A stretch of 64,000 bases of DNA from an uncultured Planococcus sp. (GTDB taxonomy: Bacteria; Bacillota; Bacilli; Bacillales_A; Planococcaceae). The translations under genes were made by a program, and so were the position numbers. Where the stretch lies: the NCBI GenBank assembly GCA_947502505.1, contig CANNAE010000003.1, positions 186,001 through 250,000 of the forward strand, written 5' to 3'. This document shows positions 51,026 to 59,629 of the stretch, piece after piece; positions within the stretch are counted from its first letter, which is position 1; every line of letters begins with the position of its first letter. A model generated the notes under the pieces. The model saw nothing but the letters and a program-made list of their open reading frames with translations. It was not told the origin of the DNA and searched no databases.

Positions 51026-51879
51026 TGAATCGTTTGAAAGCAGAACAAGCGTTAAAGGAATTTTTACTCGAAGATATCGGAGACCGCGACGTATCGTCTG
51101 TATTGTTTAGCGATACCGATAGCGGTGAAGCAATCGTCCGCATGAAGCAAGACGGCGTCATTGCAGGGCTCGACTGCTATATATGGGGATACGGGCTATT
51201 GGATGCCTCGGTCAGTGTGGAGCTATTGAAACGTGATGGAGACCGGGTCCGGGCGGGGGAAGCGGTCGTCAAGCTGACGGGCCCGGTTGCCTCGCTGCTT
51301 GCAGGGGAGCGTGTATTGCTAAACCTGGTCCAGCGCATGAGTGCAGTGGCGACATTGACGGCGTATTGTGTCGCAGCGCTTGGCTCGAGCGATACGCGCA
51401 TCGTCGACACCCGCAAGACCACACCAGGACTGCGGATGTTTGAAAAATACGCCGTCCGCGCAGGAGGCGGATTCAATCACCGCAACGGATTGTATGACGC
51501 AGTCATGCTAAAAGACAATCACATCGCGGCAGCCGGTTCGATTACGGGAGCGGTGAAAAAAGTGCGCGAGGCGCTCGGCCATATGACCATGATCGAAGTG
51601 GAAGTCGAGACGGAACAGCAATTGATGGAAGCGATCGATGCACGCCCTGACGCCATCATGTTCGATAACCAGTCACCTGAAACGATGCGGCGTTGGGCGC
51701 AGCTTGTGCCGGATTCGATCCGCACGGAAGCCTCAGGCGGGATTGACCTTGAGAAACTCGCACATTACCGCGAAACCGGCGTCGATGTCATCTCCATCGG
51801 GGCTTTGACCCATAGCGTAGCGAACCTGGACATGAGCATGAATCTTTCCATATCCCATAAGGAGGTACTGACCCCATGA
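51022..51879 (+). CDS. nadC: Nicotinate-nucleotide pyrophosphorylase (quinolinate phosphoribosyltransferase)
   Basis: The 285-residue enzyme condenses quinolinate with PRPP to nicotinate mononucleotide. Conserved blocks: EDIGDRDVSSVLF (about 16), LNLVQRMSAVAT (about 95), DTRKTTPGLRMFEKYAVRAGGGFNHRNGLYDAVMLKDNH (about 133-172) and TEASGGIDLEKL. It overlaps nadB and nadA by 4 nt each (ATGA), so all three are translationally coupled. Confidence 0.95.
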   Translation: MMNRLKAEQALKEFLLEDIGDRDVSSVLFSDTDSGEAIVRMKQDGVIAGLDCYIWGYGLLDASVSVELLKRDGDRVRAGEAVVKLTGPVASLLAGERVLLNLVQRMSAVATLTAYCVAALGSSDTRIVDTRKTTPGLRMFEKYAVRAGGGFNHRNGLYDAVMLKDNHIAAAGSITGAVKKVREALGHMTMIEVEVETEQQLMEAIDARPDAIMFDNQSPETMRRWAQLVPDSIRTEASGGIDLEKLAHYRETGVDVISIGALTHSVANLDMSMNLSISHKEVLTP

Positions 51880-52970
51880 CTTCATTGCTTGAAGAACTGC
51901 AAATGGCAGATGCCATGCCAAAAAGTTATTTAGCGGCCTCGACAGAAGAGCTGCACAAACGGGCGAAACAGGCCCGTGAAGCGCTTGGTGACCGGCTTTA
52001 TATCCTTGGCCACCATTACCAGAAAGATGAAGTGATCGAGTACGCCGATGTTAAAGGGGATTCTTTGCAATTATCCCAAATCGCTGGCCGCCAGACAGCG
52101 GATTATATCCTGTTCTGCGGCGTCCATTTCATGGCGGAGACGGCGGATATTTTAACGGAGCCTCACCAGGCAGTCATCTTGCCGGATATGCGGGCAGGTT
52201 GTTCAATGGCGGATATGGCCAATATCGACCAAACGGAACGCGCTTGGCTGGAATTGCAGAAATTATACGGCGATACCATTGTTCCGCTGACCTACGTCAA
52301 TTCGACAGCGGCCATCAAAGCGTTTGTCGGCCGCAACGGCGGGGCGACCGTGACTTCTTCCAATGCCGAAGAAATGGTTGAATGGGCTTTGTCCCAAAAG
52401 CAGCGCATGCTGTTCTTGCCCGACCAGCATCTCGGGCGCAACACCGCGGTGAAACTCGGGATTCCGCTCGAGCATATGGCTGTATGGGATCCCATCAGAC
52501 AGAAGCTTGAACTCGACTGCGCCGTAGAAGATGTCCAAGTGATTTTATGGAAAGGGCATTGCTCGGTCCATATGAACTTCCTGCCGAAACACGTCGACAA
52601 TTTGCGTTTGAAAGAACCAGACCGCAACATCCTCGTGCATCCAGAATGTACATATGAAGTCGTTAGCGCTTCTGATTTTGCGGGTTCCACGAAATACATC
52701 ATCGACATGATCGAAGCATCCGAACCAGGTTCGAAATGGGCGATCGGCACGGAAATGAACCTCGTCAACCGGCTCATCAAAGATTTCCCGGACCGCGATA
52801 TCGTTTCCTTGAATCCGTTTATGTGCCCGTGTTTGACGATGAACCGTATCGATTTGCCGCATTTTACGTGGATCTTGGAGGAACTCGTAGAAGGCCGTGT
52901 CCTTAACCGCATTCAAGTGGATGACAAGACGGCAGTGGAAGCGAAGATGGCTTTGGAGAAAATGTTATAA
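51876..52970 (+). CDS. nadA: Quinolinate synthase
   Basis: The 364-residue Fe-S enzyme joins iminoaspartate and dihydroxyacetone phosphate. It has YILGHHYQKDEVIEYAD near residue 45 and the three cluster cysteines in RAGCSMAD (about 109), HPECTYEV (about 258) and the Cys-Pro-Cys of NPFMCPCLTMNR (about 317-319), of the long Bacillus type. The nearby nifS is thought to supply its cluster. It is the last gene of nadBCA and is followed by a terminator. Confidence 0.95.
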   Translation: MTSLLEELQMADAMPKSYLAASTEELHKRAKQAREALGDRLYILGHHYQKDEVIEYADVKGDSLQLSQIAGRQTADYILFCGVHFMAETADILTEPHQAVILPDMRAGCSMADMANIDQTERAWLELQKLYGDTIVPLTYVNSTAAIKAFVGRNGGATVTSSNAEEMVEWALSQKQRMLFLPDQHLGRNTAVKLGIPLEHMAVWDPIRQKLELDCAVEDVQVILWKGHCSVHMNFLPKHVDNLRLKEPDRNILVHPECTYEVVSASDFAGSTKYIIDMIEASEPGSKWAIGTEMNLVNRLIKDFPDRDIVSLNPFMCPCLTMNRIDLPHFTWILEELVEGRVLNRIQVDDKTAVEAKMALEKML

Positions 52971-52975
52971 GCATG

Positions 52976-53009
52976 AAACCCGCTATCCTGGAATGGGAGC
53001 GGGTTTTTT
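52976..53009 (+). terminator. Terminator of nadBCA
   Basis: AAACCCGCT...AGCGGGTTTTTT hairpin. Confidence 0.8.
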
Positions 53010-53187
53010 GTATGATGAATTCGTATATGCAGCCTGTTCAACTGGCTCTTTATCCTATATCAACTTTCGTGTAATATTTCATGGGAAGAGCTTTTCTAGG
53101 AATACTAAAAACGCAGAAACTCATGGATGCTACTTAGCCGGTACGTCCATGAAGGTTTCAAGACATATGAAAGCCGGGGGATTCGAT

Positions 53188-54189
53188 ATGGTTTCATCAA
53201 AAGATGTAGCAAAATATGCAGGTGTTTCGCAAACGACCGTGTCACGTGTCTTGAATACTCCCGATCGAGTAAAAGAACCTACGTATAAAAAAGTGATGGC
53301 CGCCATCGACGAGTTAAACTATATTCCGGATGCGAATGCCCGCTCGCTCGTCCAGCAAAAAACCGATACGATTGCTTTGATTTCAGGTCCTTTATATAAT
53401 CCGTTTTTTGTGGAAACGACGACTTCGATTGTCAATTACGCCAACGAAAACGGCTTCAAAATCAATGTCCATTTCTCAAAAAATGAGAACATCACGGATA
53501 CGTATCATTCCATATTTGAAAATAAAGTAGACGGTATCATCTTATCTTCGATTTTATTGGAGGATCCTATTTTTGAAAAATTGGAGAAATCAGGTATTCC
53601 ATTTATCACGTACAATCGAAAACATGAAAGCAATAAAAATTTTGTGGAAATGGATAATGAACAGGCTGGGTTTTTGGCTGGGGATTATTTGCTTTCACTC
53701 GGACATGACAAGATTTGCTGGGTAGGGGGACCATTGGAAACCAGTACATTCAAAGGCCGCTACGACGGCTTTTTAAGAGCATTCCAAAAGAACGGAATCG
53801 CTGTCGAGCAAGAGCGGGTTTTTCTAACTGACACAAGCAAAGAAGAGCTGCGTAAAACGTTTTTGAAAATGGAACAACTAGAAGACAAACCGACGGCAAT
53901 TTATGCGGCGACAGATGCCATTGCTATCCAGATGATGGACTTCTATATTTCAGCAGGTTATCGCATCCCGGAAGATATTAGCATCATCGGCATCGACAAT
54001 GTAGAAATCGGCCAGCATGCCTCTATCAACTTAACAACGGTTGGCATTACTTCGTCGGCAAATCTCGGTCAATTGGCGATCGAAACACTGATCGATATGA
54101 TTCGTGAAAAAAATAACCCTTGTATTCAAATCACAAAAGCTGTTAGACTATTCGAAAGAAAGACAACAATGGCAAGAAGGAGGGTATAA
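53188..54189 (+). CDS. LacI-family transcriptional regulator
   Basis: The 333-residue repressor has the LacI helix-turn-helix and hinge (residues 4-58: SKDVAKYAGVSQTTVSRVLNTPDRVKEPTYKKVMAAIDELNYIPDANARSLVQQ) and a sugar-binding-type core (63-330) with YAATDAIAIQMMDF and IIGIDNVEIGQHASINLTTV. It precedes a permease-dehydrogenase operon and an almost ideal LacI-type palindrome. The ATG at 53188 has GGGGG upstream; the longer frame to 52897 would overlap nadA. The gene is clearly AT-richer than nadBCA. Confidence 0.88.
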   Translation: MVSSKDVAKYAGVSQTTVSRVLNTPDRVKEPTYKKVMAAIDELNYIPDANARSLVQQKTDTIALISGPLYNPFFVETTTSIVNYANENGFKINVHFSKNENITDTYHSIFENKVDGIILSSILLEDPIFEKLEKSGIPFITYNRKHESNKNFVEMDNEQAGFLAGDYLLSLGHDKICWVGGPLETSTFKGRYDGFLRAFQKNGIAVEQERVFLTDTSKEELRKTFLKMEQLEDKPTAIYAATDAIAIQMMDFYISAGYRIPEDISIIGIDNVEIGQHASINLTTVGITSSANLGQLAIETLIDMIREKNNPCIQITKAVRLFERKTTMARRRV

Positions 54190-54206
54190 GCCCTTTTTTT
54201 TCACTC

Positions 54207-54228
54207 AAAATGGTTACGTAACCATTTT
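54207..54228. promoter_or_regulatory. LacI-family operator
   Basis: AAATGGTTACGTAACCATTT (54208-54227) is a perfect palindrome with the central CG typical of LacI-family operators and 22 bp of dyad in total. It lies between the regulator gene and the operon it should control. Confidence 0.85.
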
Positions 54229-54242
54229 ATTTCTTGTGAAAA

Positions 54243-54256
54243 TGATGGCGCTTTCA
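54243..54256 (-). promoter_or_regulatory. Candidate catabolite-responsive element (cre)
   Basis: Read on the minus strand TGAAAGCGCCATCA matches the Bacillus cre consensus TGAAARCGYTWNCW at 13 of 14 positions. Its place just after the LacI operator suggests additional CcpA control of the operon. Confidence 0.5.
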
Positions 54257-54333
54257 TTGGGTGGTTTAGATGAACTTGTATTTATCTAAATAGCAAAGGG
54301 GTAAAAATTTCACAAAGAAACTGGGGGATGTAT

Positions 54334-55722
54334 ATGAAATGGAAAGAGCGTGAGTTTGGAGAAGAGTCACCATTTATTCCAGCGGGACCGTTTAAAATTC
54401 GCTTGCCGTTTATTCATTATCGATTTGAATGGCCGGATTATGTGCAAGGCCTATTAATGTGCGCAGTGGATCTAGCAGCGATTCCGTTGTTGATCGAACT
54501 GCTCGGAATGCCTTTTGAAGTGGCTCTAGCCATTGTATTGCTGAATGGCGCTTTTTATTTACTGCATCATTTGCTCGGAGATCCAGCGGTGCCAGGATGG
54601 ATCACACCGGCGATTCCACTGATCATGTTGTATTGTATGCAATTCCCAGAAGGGCCCGAGAGGATACATGCATTGATCGCTTTTCAGATGACCTTAGGGG
54701 TGTTTGCGATTCTTCTTGGATCGACCGGATTGGCGGCCAAAGTCGTATCGAGCATTCCTTCTGCTATTAGGGCCGGAATTATTCTAGGTGCCGGATTTGC
54801 CGCAGTCGCGTCTATTTTTGAAGTAGGCGGCCGTTTTGAATCCTTCCCATGGACGATTTCAATTGCAGTCGGTATTGGTTTCTATTTATTGTTTTCAAAG
54901 CATTTCGATAAACTCAAAACGACCCATCCGATATGGGGCTTGGTCGGAAAGCTTGGTATTTTTCCGATCATTATCATCGCGATTGTTATTGCGCCGCTGT
55001 TCGGTGAAGCGCCGTGGCCAACAATTGAATGGGGCTTAATCTCCCCTGATTTTATCGGTCTATGGACGAACTACACTATGTTTGGTTTAGGATTCCCGCC
55101 GTTGATGCTCTTTATCACAGGCATTCCAACAGTTCTGGCGGCTTATATTGTTCTTTTCGGAGATGTATTGCAGACGAAAGCATTAGTAAAAGAAGCAGAC
55201 TTATCACGCCCGGATGAAAAGCTTGACTACAATCCGAACCGAGCGCATTTGATTTTCGGTGCGAGAAACTCGGCGATGAGCGTACTCGGGCCAGACGTGA
55301 CGATGGCCGGTCCTTTATGGGCAGCGATGCAAGTTGTCGTTGTGCAACGTTATAAAGATGGCCGAAAAGCGATGGATTCTTTCATCGGGGGCGCAGGTTC
55401 ATTCCGTTGGGGTACGAATACTGGCTTACTGCTGTTGCCAATCGTCAGCTTGGTTGAGCCAATACTCGGAATCGCTCTCGCGTTAACGCTGTTAATCCAA
55501 GGATATGTCAGCGTGAAAGTCGGCATCTTGGAAGCGAGAAGTCAAAGTGATTTGGGAATTGCCGGCATTATTGGAGCCGTGCTAGTCATTAAAGGAGCGG
55601 CATGGGCTTTCCCAGTCGGTATCGCATTGTGCTTATTGATTTATGGCAAAGACTTCTTCAAGAACGAATCGGATGAGACATTCACGAAAGACCTTGTGCC
55701 GGAAACGAAAGAAAATGCTTAA
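54334..55722 (+). CDS. Polytopic membrane permease, substrate unknown
   Basis: The 462-residue protein has about twelve hydrophobic segments. The text GPDVTMAGPLWAAMQVVVVQRYKDGRKAMDSFIGGAGSFRWGTNTG and the N-terminal AIPLLIELLGMPFEVALAIVLLNGAFYLLHHLLGDPAVPGWITPAIPL resemble the inverted-repeat fold of NCS2/SulP-type carriers, but no named family is recognised with confidence. It leads an operon with an aldehyde dehydrogenase (20 nt) and an iron-type alcohol dehydrogenase (26 nt), under the LacI operator, so it should import the compound these oxidise. The ATG at 54334 is used with GGGGGATG upstream. Confidence 0.6.
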   Translation: MKWKEREFGEESPFIPAGPFKIRLPFIHYRFEWPDYVQGLLMCAVDLAAIPLLIELLGMPFEVALAIVLLNGAFYLLHHLLGDPAVPGWITPAIPLIMLYCMQFPEGPERIHALIAFQMTLGVFAILLGSTGLAAKVVSSIPSAIRAGIILGAGFAAVASIFEVGGRFESFPWTISIAVGIGFYLLFSKHFDKLKTTHPIWGLVGKLGIFPIIIIAIVIAPLFGEAPWPTIEWGLISPDFIGLWTNYTMFGLGFPPLMLFITGIPTVLAAYIVLFGDVLQTKALVKEADLSRPDEKLDYNPNRAHLIFGARNSAMSVLGPDVTMAGPLWAAMQVVVVQRYKDGRKAMDSFIGGAGSFRWGTNTGLLLLPIVSLVEPILGIALALTLLIQGYVSVKVGILEARSQSDLGIAGIIGAVLVIKGAAWAFPVGIALCLLIYGKDFFKNESDETFTKDLVPETKENA

Positions 55723-55742
55723 CGGATGAAAGGATGTCACGT

Positions 55743-57164
55743 ATGAAAAAGAAACTTTATCTAAACGGTCAATGGCAAGAAACAACAGACTATGCCGAGC
55801 TGTTCTCGCCTTACTCGAATGAAAAAATCGGTGAAATTCCGAAAGCTTCCGTATCAGATGTGGAAGCAGCGATCGAAGCAGCTGCTGATGCACGTGAGGC
55901 CATGGAAGCATTGACGGCCTACGAGCGTGCGGCCATCCTTGAGCAATTGGTTTCACTGTTCATTGAACATAAAGAGCAAGCGGCAAAAATCATTGCCCAA
56001 GAATCAGCTAAGCCGTTGAAATTTGCATTAGGGGAAATTGACCGGACGATTGAAACGTATAAATTCGCGGCTGAAGAAGCGAAACGGCTATCTGGAGAAA
56101 TGATTCCGATGGATGCGGCAAAAGGCGGGAACAACCGCTTAGCTTATACGATGCGCGAACCTTTAGGCGTCGTGGCAGCAATTACGCCATTCAACTTCCC
56201 GCAAAATTTGGTCGCTCATAAAATAGGTCCAGCGATAGCTGCAGGCAATACAGTCGTATTGAAACCAGCTTCCCAAACTCCGCTTTCGGCCTTTTTCCTG
56301 GCCGAACTGCTGGATCAGACAGATTTGCCGAAGGGCGCATTTAACCTGGTCACAGGCAGCGGCAGGACAGTAGGCGATGTGTTGGTCGAAAGCGACCGAG
56401 TGAAAATGGTGACCTTTACAGGAAGCCCGGCTGTCGGCAAAGGGATACGGGATAAGGCAGGACTGAAGAAAGTCGCCTTGGAACTGGGATCGAATGCAGG
56501 GATGATCGTCGACGAAGGAGTCGATCTGGATTTGGTGGTGGAGAAAGCGGTTGCCGGTGCTTTTTCGAACCAAGGGCAAGTGTGCATCTCCTTGCAGCGG
56601 ATCTACATCATGGAAAGTTTGATGGAAGATTTTCTAACCCGCTTTAAAATAGCGGCCAGCCAATTGGTGATTGGAGATCCCTTGGACATTCAGACCGATC
56701 TTTCAGCGATGATTTCCGCACAAGAACAAGAGCGGGCAGTGCAGTGGGTGAAGGAATCGATTGAAGAAGGGGCCGCTTTAATCGCTGGGGGAACAGTCGA
56801 AAACGGCGTATGCCAACCGACAATCTTGTCGAATGTAGCAAGTGTTTCAAAAGTGTCGTGCCAGGAAGTGTTTGCGCCTGTCGTCATTGTCAATCCGATC
56901 CAATCGATCGAACAAGGCATCCATGAAATCAACAATTCGGATTTCGGACTGCAAGCCGGGATTTTCACGAATGATATCAAGACAGCCTTCTACGCTTCGA
57001 AAAAGCTGCAAGTTGGCGGAGTGCTGATCAACGACATCCCAACATTCCGCGTCGATCAGATGCCTTATGGCGGTGTGAAAGAAAGCGGCAACGGGAAAGA
57101 AGGACTTAAATACACCATTGAAGAAATGACTGAAATGAAATTGGTCATCTGGAATCAATCGTAA
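55743..57164 (+). CDS. Aldehyde dehydrogenase family protein
   Basis: The 473-residue NAD(P)-dependent enzyme has FNFPQNLVAHKIGPAIAAGNTVVLKPASQTP (about 150-180), cofactor loop TFTGSPAVGKGI, catalytic Glu in ALELGSNAGMIV (about 250) and nucleophile Cys in FSNQGQVCISLQRIYI (about 284), plus MPYGGVKESGNG near the end. It resembles GAPN and sulfolactaldehyde/succinate-semialdehyde dehydrogenases. The physiological aldehyde should follow from the alcohol dehydrogenase encoded next. The ATG at 55743 has GAAAGGA 8 nt upstream. Confidence 0.88.
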   Translation: MKKKLYLNGQWQETTDYAELFSPYSNEKIGEIPKASVSDVEAAIEAAADAREAMEALTAYERAAILEQLVSLFIEHKEQAAKIIAQESAKPLKFALGEIDRTIETYKFAAEEAKRLSGEMIPMDAAKGGNNRLAYTMREPLGVVAAITPFNFPQNLVAHKIGPAIAAGNTVVLKPASQTPLSAFFLAELLDQTDLPKGAFNLVTGSGRTVGDVLVESDRVKMVTFTGSPAVGKGIRDKAGLKKVALELGSNAGMIVDEGVDLDLVVEKAVAGAFSNQGQVCISLQRIYIMESLMEDFLTRFKIAASQLVIGDPLDIQTDLSAMISAQEQERAVQWVKESIEEGAALIAGGTVENGVCQPTILSNVASVSKVSCQEVFAPVVIVNPIQSIEQGIHEINNSDFGLQAGIFTNDIKTAFYASKKLQVGGVLINDIPTFRVDQMPYGGVKESGNGKEGLKYTIEEMTEMKLVIWNQS

Positions 57165-57189
57165 AGAATTGGGAAAAGGAGTGAATGAT

Positions 57190-58368
57190 GTGTCGAGCAA
57201 ACTTACATTCATGCCGATCAGCTATACCGGCTGGGACGCATTGGAACAGCTAACGGTTGAAGCGGAACGCCTGAACGCCAGCAATATCCTCATCGTCACC
57301 GACCCGTTTCTGGAAGAGCTCGGGATGACGAGAAAAATCGTCGAACCGCTTGAAGCAAAAGGGTGGAAGACGAGCGTCTATACAGAAGTCGTCCCGGAGC
57401 CGCCTTTGGAAGTCGGCGAAAAATTAGTCGCTTACACGAAAGAACATAAATTCGACTTAGTCATCGGCCTTGGCGGCGGCAGTGCCCTAGATCTTGCGAA
57501 ACTAGCGGGAGTTCTCGCGACGCATGAAGGAAAAGTGGCCGACTATTTGAATTTGACGGGGGAACGAGCGTTAACTGATAAAGGCATACCGAAAATACTG
57601 ATCCCGACGACCTCAGGAACAGGTTCTGAAGTAACGAATATTGCGGTGTTGTCTTTGGAATCCACCAAAGATGTCGTGACGCATGATTATTTATTGCCGG
57701 ATGTGGCGATTGTCGACCCGGCGTTGACGGTTTCCTTGCCGCCGAAAGTGACAGCGGCGACGGGCATCGACGCGTTGACGCATGCAGTGGAAGCGTATGT
57801 ATCGAAAAACGCCAACCCCGTGACAGACGGTTTGGCGTTGCAGGCGATCCGCTTGATCAGCGGGTCGATCCGCACGGCGGTAGAAGACGGGGGAAACAAA
57901 GAAGCACGCAGCAATATGAGCTACGGCAGTTATTTGGCAGGATTGGCCTTTTTCAACGCCGGCGTTGCTGGGGTGCACGCTTTGGCGTATCCGCTCGGCG
58001 GCCAGTTCCATATCTCGCACGGTGAGTCGAATGCCGTTTTGCTTCCATATGTTATGGGCTACATTCGCCCGAGCTGTGAGAAGAGAATGAAGGACATCGT
58101 CGAGGCGATGGGGGTCGATGTCACCCAAATGAATGAACGACAAGCTTCCTATACGTGCGTCGAGGAATTGAAAAAGCTCGTCGCCGACGTGCATATTCCC
58201 GTATCACTGAAAGGCTTCGACATTGGGGAAGGGGCCTTGGACAGCTTGGCAGATGATGGCATCAAGCAAACGAGGATTCTAGCGAGAAGCCCGATGCCAC
58301 TTGATCGACAAGACATTTACGCCATTTACCAGGCGGCCTATTCTGGAGAAGTCACTGAAAAAGGATGA
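57190..58368 (+). CDS. Iron-containing alcohol dehydrogenase (group III)
   Basis: The 392-residue enzyme has VIGLGGGSALDLAKLAGVLA (cofactor, about 92), PTTSGTGSEVTNIAV (about 140), the metal-ligand region DALTHAVEAYVS (about 198) and GVAGVHALAYPLGGQFHISHGESNAVLLP (about 258-285), with the Asp and three His residues of Fe-ADHs. Members oxidise or reduce lactaldehyde, propanediol, methanol or 2-hydroxyacids. GTG at 57190 is preferred, with AAGGAG 8 nt upstream; the frame extends to a TTG at 57169. Last gene of the LacI-controlled operon. Confidence 0.88.
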   Translation: MSSKLTFMPISYTGWDALEQLTVEAERLNASNILIVTDPFLEELGMTRKIVEPLEAKGWKTSVYTEVVPEPPLEVGEKLVAYTKEHKFDLVIGLGGGSALDLAKLAGVLATHEGKVADYLNLTGERALTDKGIPKILIPTTSGTGSEVTNIAVLSLESTKDVVTHDYLLPDVAIVDPALTVSLPPKVTAATGIDALTHAVEAYVSKNANPVTDGLALQAIRLISGSIRTAVEDGGNKEARSNMSYGSYLAGLAFFNAGVAGVHALAYPLGGQFHISHGESNAVLLPYVMGYIRPSCEKRMKDIVEAMGVDVTQMNERQASYTCVEELKKLVADVHIPVSLKGFDIGEGALDSLADDGIKQTRILARSPMPLDRQDIYAIYQAAYSGEVTEKG

Positions 58369-58375
58369 TACAAAA

Positions 58376-58419
58376 AAAGCTGAAGCAGGAACCCATTTAG
58401 GTTCCCGCTTCAGCTTTTG
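58376..58419. terminator. Bidirectional terminator
   Basis: AGCTGAAGC.GGAACC pairs with GGTTCC.GCTTCAGCT, with A and T runs; it separates the convergent alcohol dehydrogenase and quinone oxidoreductase-like genes. Confidence 0.85.
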
Positions 58420-58443
58420 TGTTTCTATAGAAGAAAGTGAGAT

Positions 58444-59472
58444 TTACAGTTTAGCGAAATCTGGATCTGCGACTTTCACCAATTGCTTGCCGAGGTTGCT
58501 GCCATCGAACAAGCCAAGGAATGCTTTTGGTGTATTGTCGAAGCCTTCGGTGATCGTTTCTTCGTATTTCAATTTGCCTTCTTGCAGCCATTTGCCGAGC
58601 TCTTGAGCGCCGGTTTTGAAATCGTGCGCATAATCGCCAAGCGTGAAGCCTTTCATCATCGAGCTTGTCGTAATGAATTTCCATTGGATACGCGGCCCGA
58701 TATCTGCTTCTGGATTGTTGTAAGCAGATATGGCGCCACACAACACGACGCGTGCATTGCGGTTGATTTCAACAATGACGGCGTCTGAAACTTCACCGCC
58801 GACATTGTCGAAATAGACGTCGACGCCGTTCGGGATGGTTTTTTTGAAAGCTTCTTTGAAGTTGTCGTCTTTGTAATTGACGGCTTCATCGAATCCAAGA
58901 TCGTTGATCAAGTAATCGATTTTCTCCTGTGAGCCGGCAATGCCGACAACGTGTGCGCCTTTTAGTTTGGCGATTTGCCCAACGATGGAACCGACAGCTC
59001 CTGCTGCGCCGGAAACGACGACTGTTTCGCCTTCTTGCGGCTTGCCGATATCAAGCAGGCCGAAGTATGCCGTAAGGCCAGTCAGCCCAAGTACGCCAAG
59101 GCGTGTGGAAATTGGCGCAATGGATGGGTCCACTTTTTGGACGGATTTCGCTTCGACCGCGTTGTATTCTGCCCAATCCATAGAACCTGTGACGATATCG
59201 CCTTGTGTGAAGTGTTCGGATTTCGATTCGATGACTTCTGCGACGATGCCGCCTGAAATCGCTTTGTTCAATTCGAATGGCGCCACATAGGATTTCTGGT
59301 CTTTCATGCGTCCGCGCATATACGGGTCAACGGAGAGGTATAAAGTTTTTAGCAATAATTCCTCTGATCCGATGGCCGGAATTTCTTTTTCAACAAAATT
59401 AAAGTCATTATCAGTCGGCGTACCTTCTGGACGGTTTGCCAATTGGATTTCTCTGTATGTGTTTGGGGTCAT
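58444..59472 (-). CDS. NADP-dependent zinc-free MDR oxidoreductase (YfmJ/curcumin reductase-like)
   Basis: The 342-residue protein is a medium-chain reductase without zinc ligands, of the leukotriene B4 dehydrogenase/curcumin reductase branch. It shows SVDPYMRGRM (about 48), GLTGLTAYFGLLDIG (about 128), the NADPH loop VVSGAAGAVGSIVGQIAKLKGAHVVGIAGS (about 150-180) and DVYFDNVGGEVSDAV. It should reduce alpha,beta-unsaturated ketones or aldehydes. It is divergent from the Old Yellow Enzyme gene across 157 bp; both act on activated alkenes, so shared control is plausible. Confidence 0.88.
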   Translation of the reverse strand: MTPNTYREIQLANRPEGTPTDNDFNFVEKEIPAIGSEELLLKTLYLSVDPYMRGRMKDQKSYVAPFELNKAISGGIVAEVIESKSEHFTQGDIVTGSMDWAEYNAVEAKSVQKVDPSIAPISTRLGVLGLTGLTAYFGLLDIGKPQEGETVVVSGAAGAVGSIVGQIAKLKGAHVVGIAGSQEKIDYLINDLGFDEAVNYKDDNFKEAFKKTIPNGVDVYFDNVGGEVSDAVIVEINRNARVVLCGAISAYNNPEADIGPRIQWKFITTSSMMKGFTLGDYAHDFKTGAQELGKWLQEGKLKYEETITEGFDNTPKAFLGLFDGSNLGKQLVKVADPDFAKL

Positions 59473-59629
59473 GTCAATTCCTCCTTGGAATAAGTTTGCA
59501 TAGGAAAGCGTACCATTCCTAAAGAAAGGAAGTAAAACTTCCAGCTCGCCAAGCTCGTATTGTTGTAGTTGTCCTAATGCTATGATATTTTAATATAACT
59601 AACTTTAATTCAAGGGAAGAGGTCATAAA

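Noticed and set aside
57169..57189. TTG at 57169 as the start of the iron alcohol dehydrogenase
   Set aside because: The ribosome-binding site AAGGAG lies downstream of it and fits GTG at 57190 instead.
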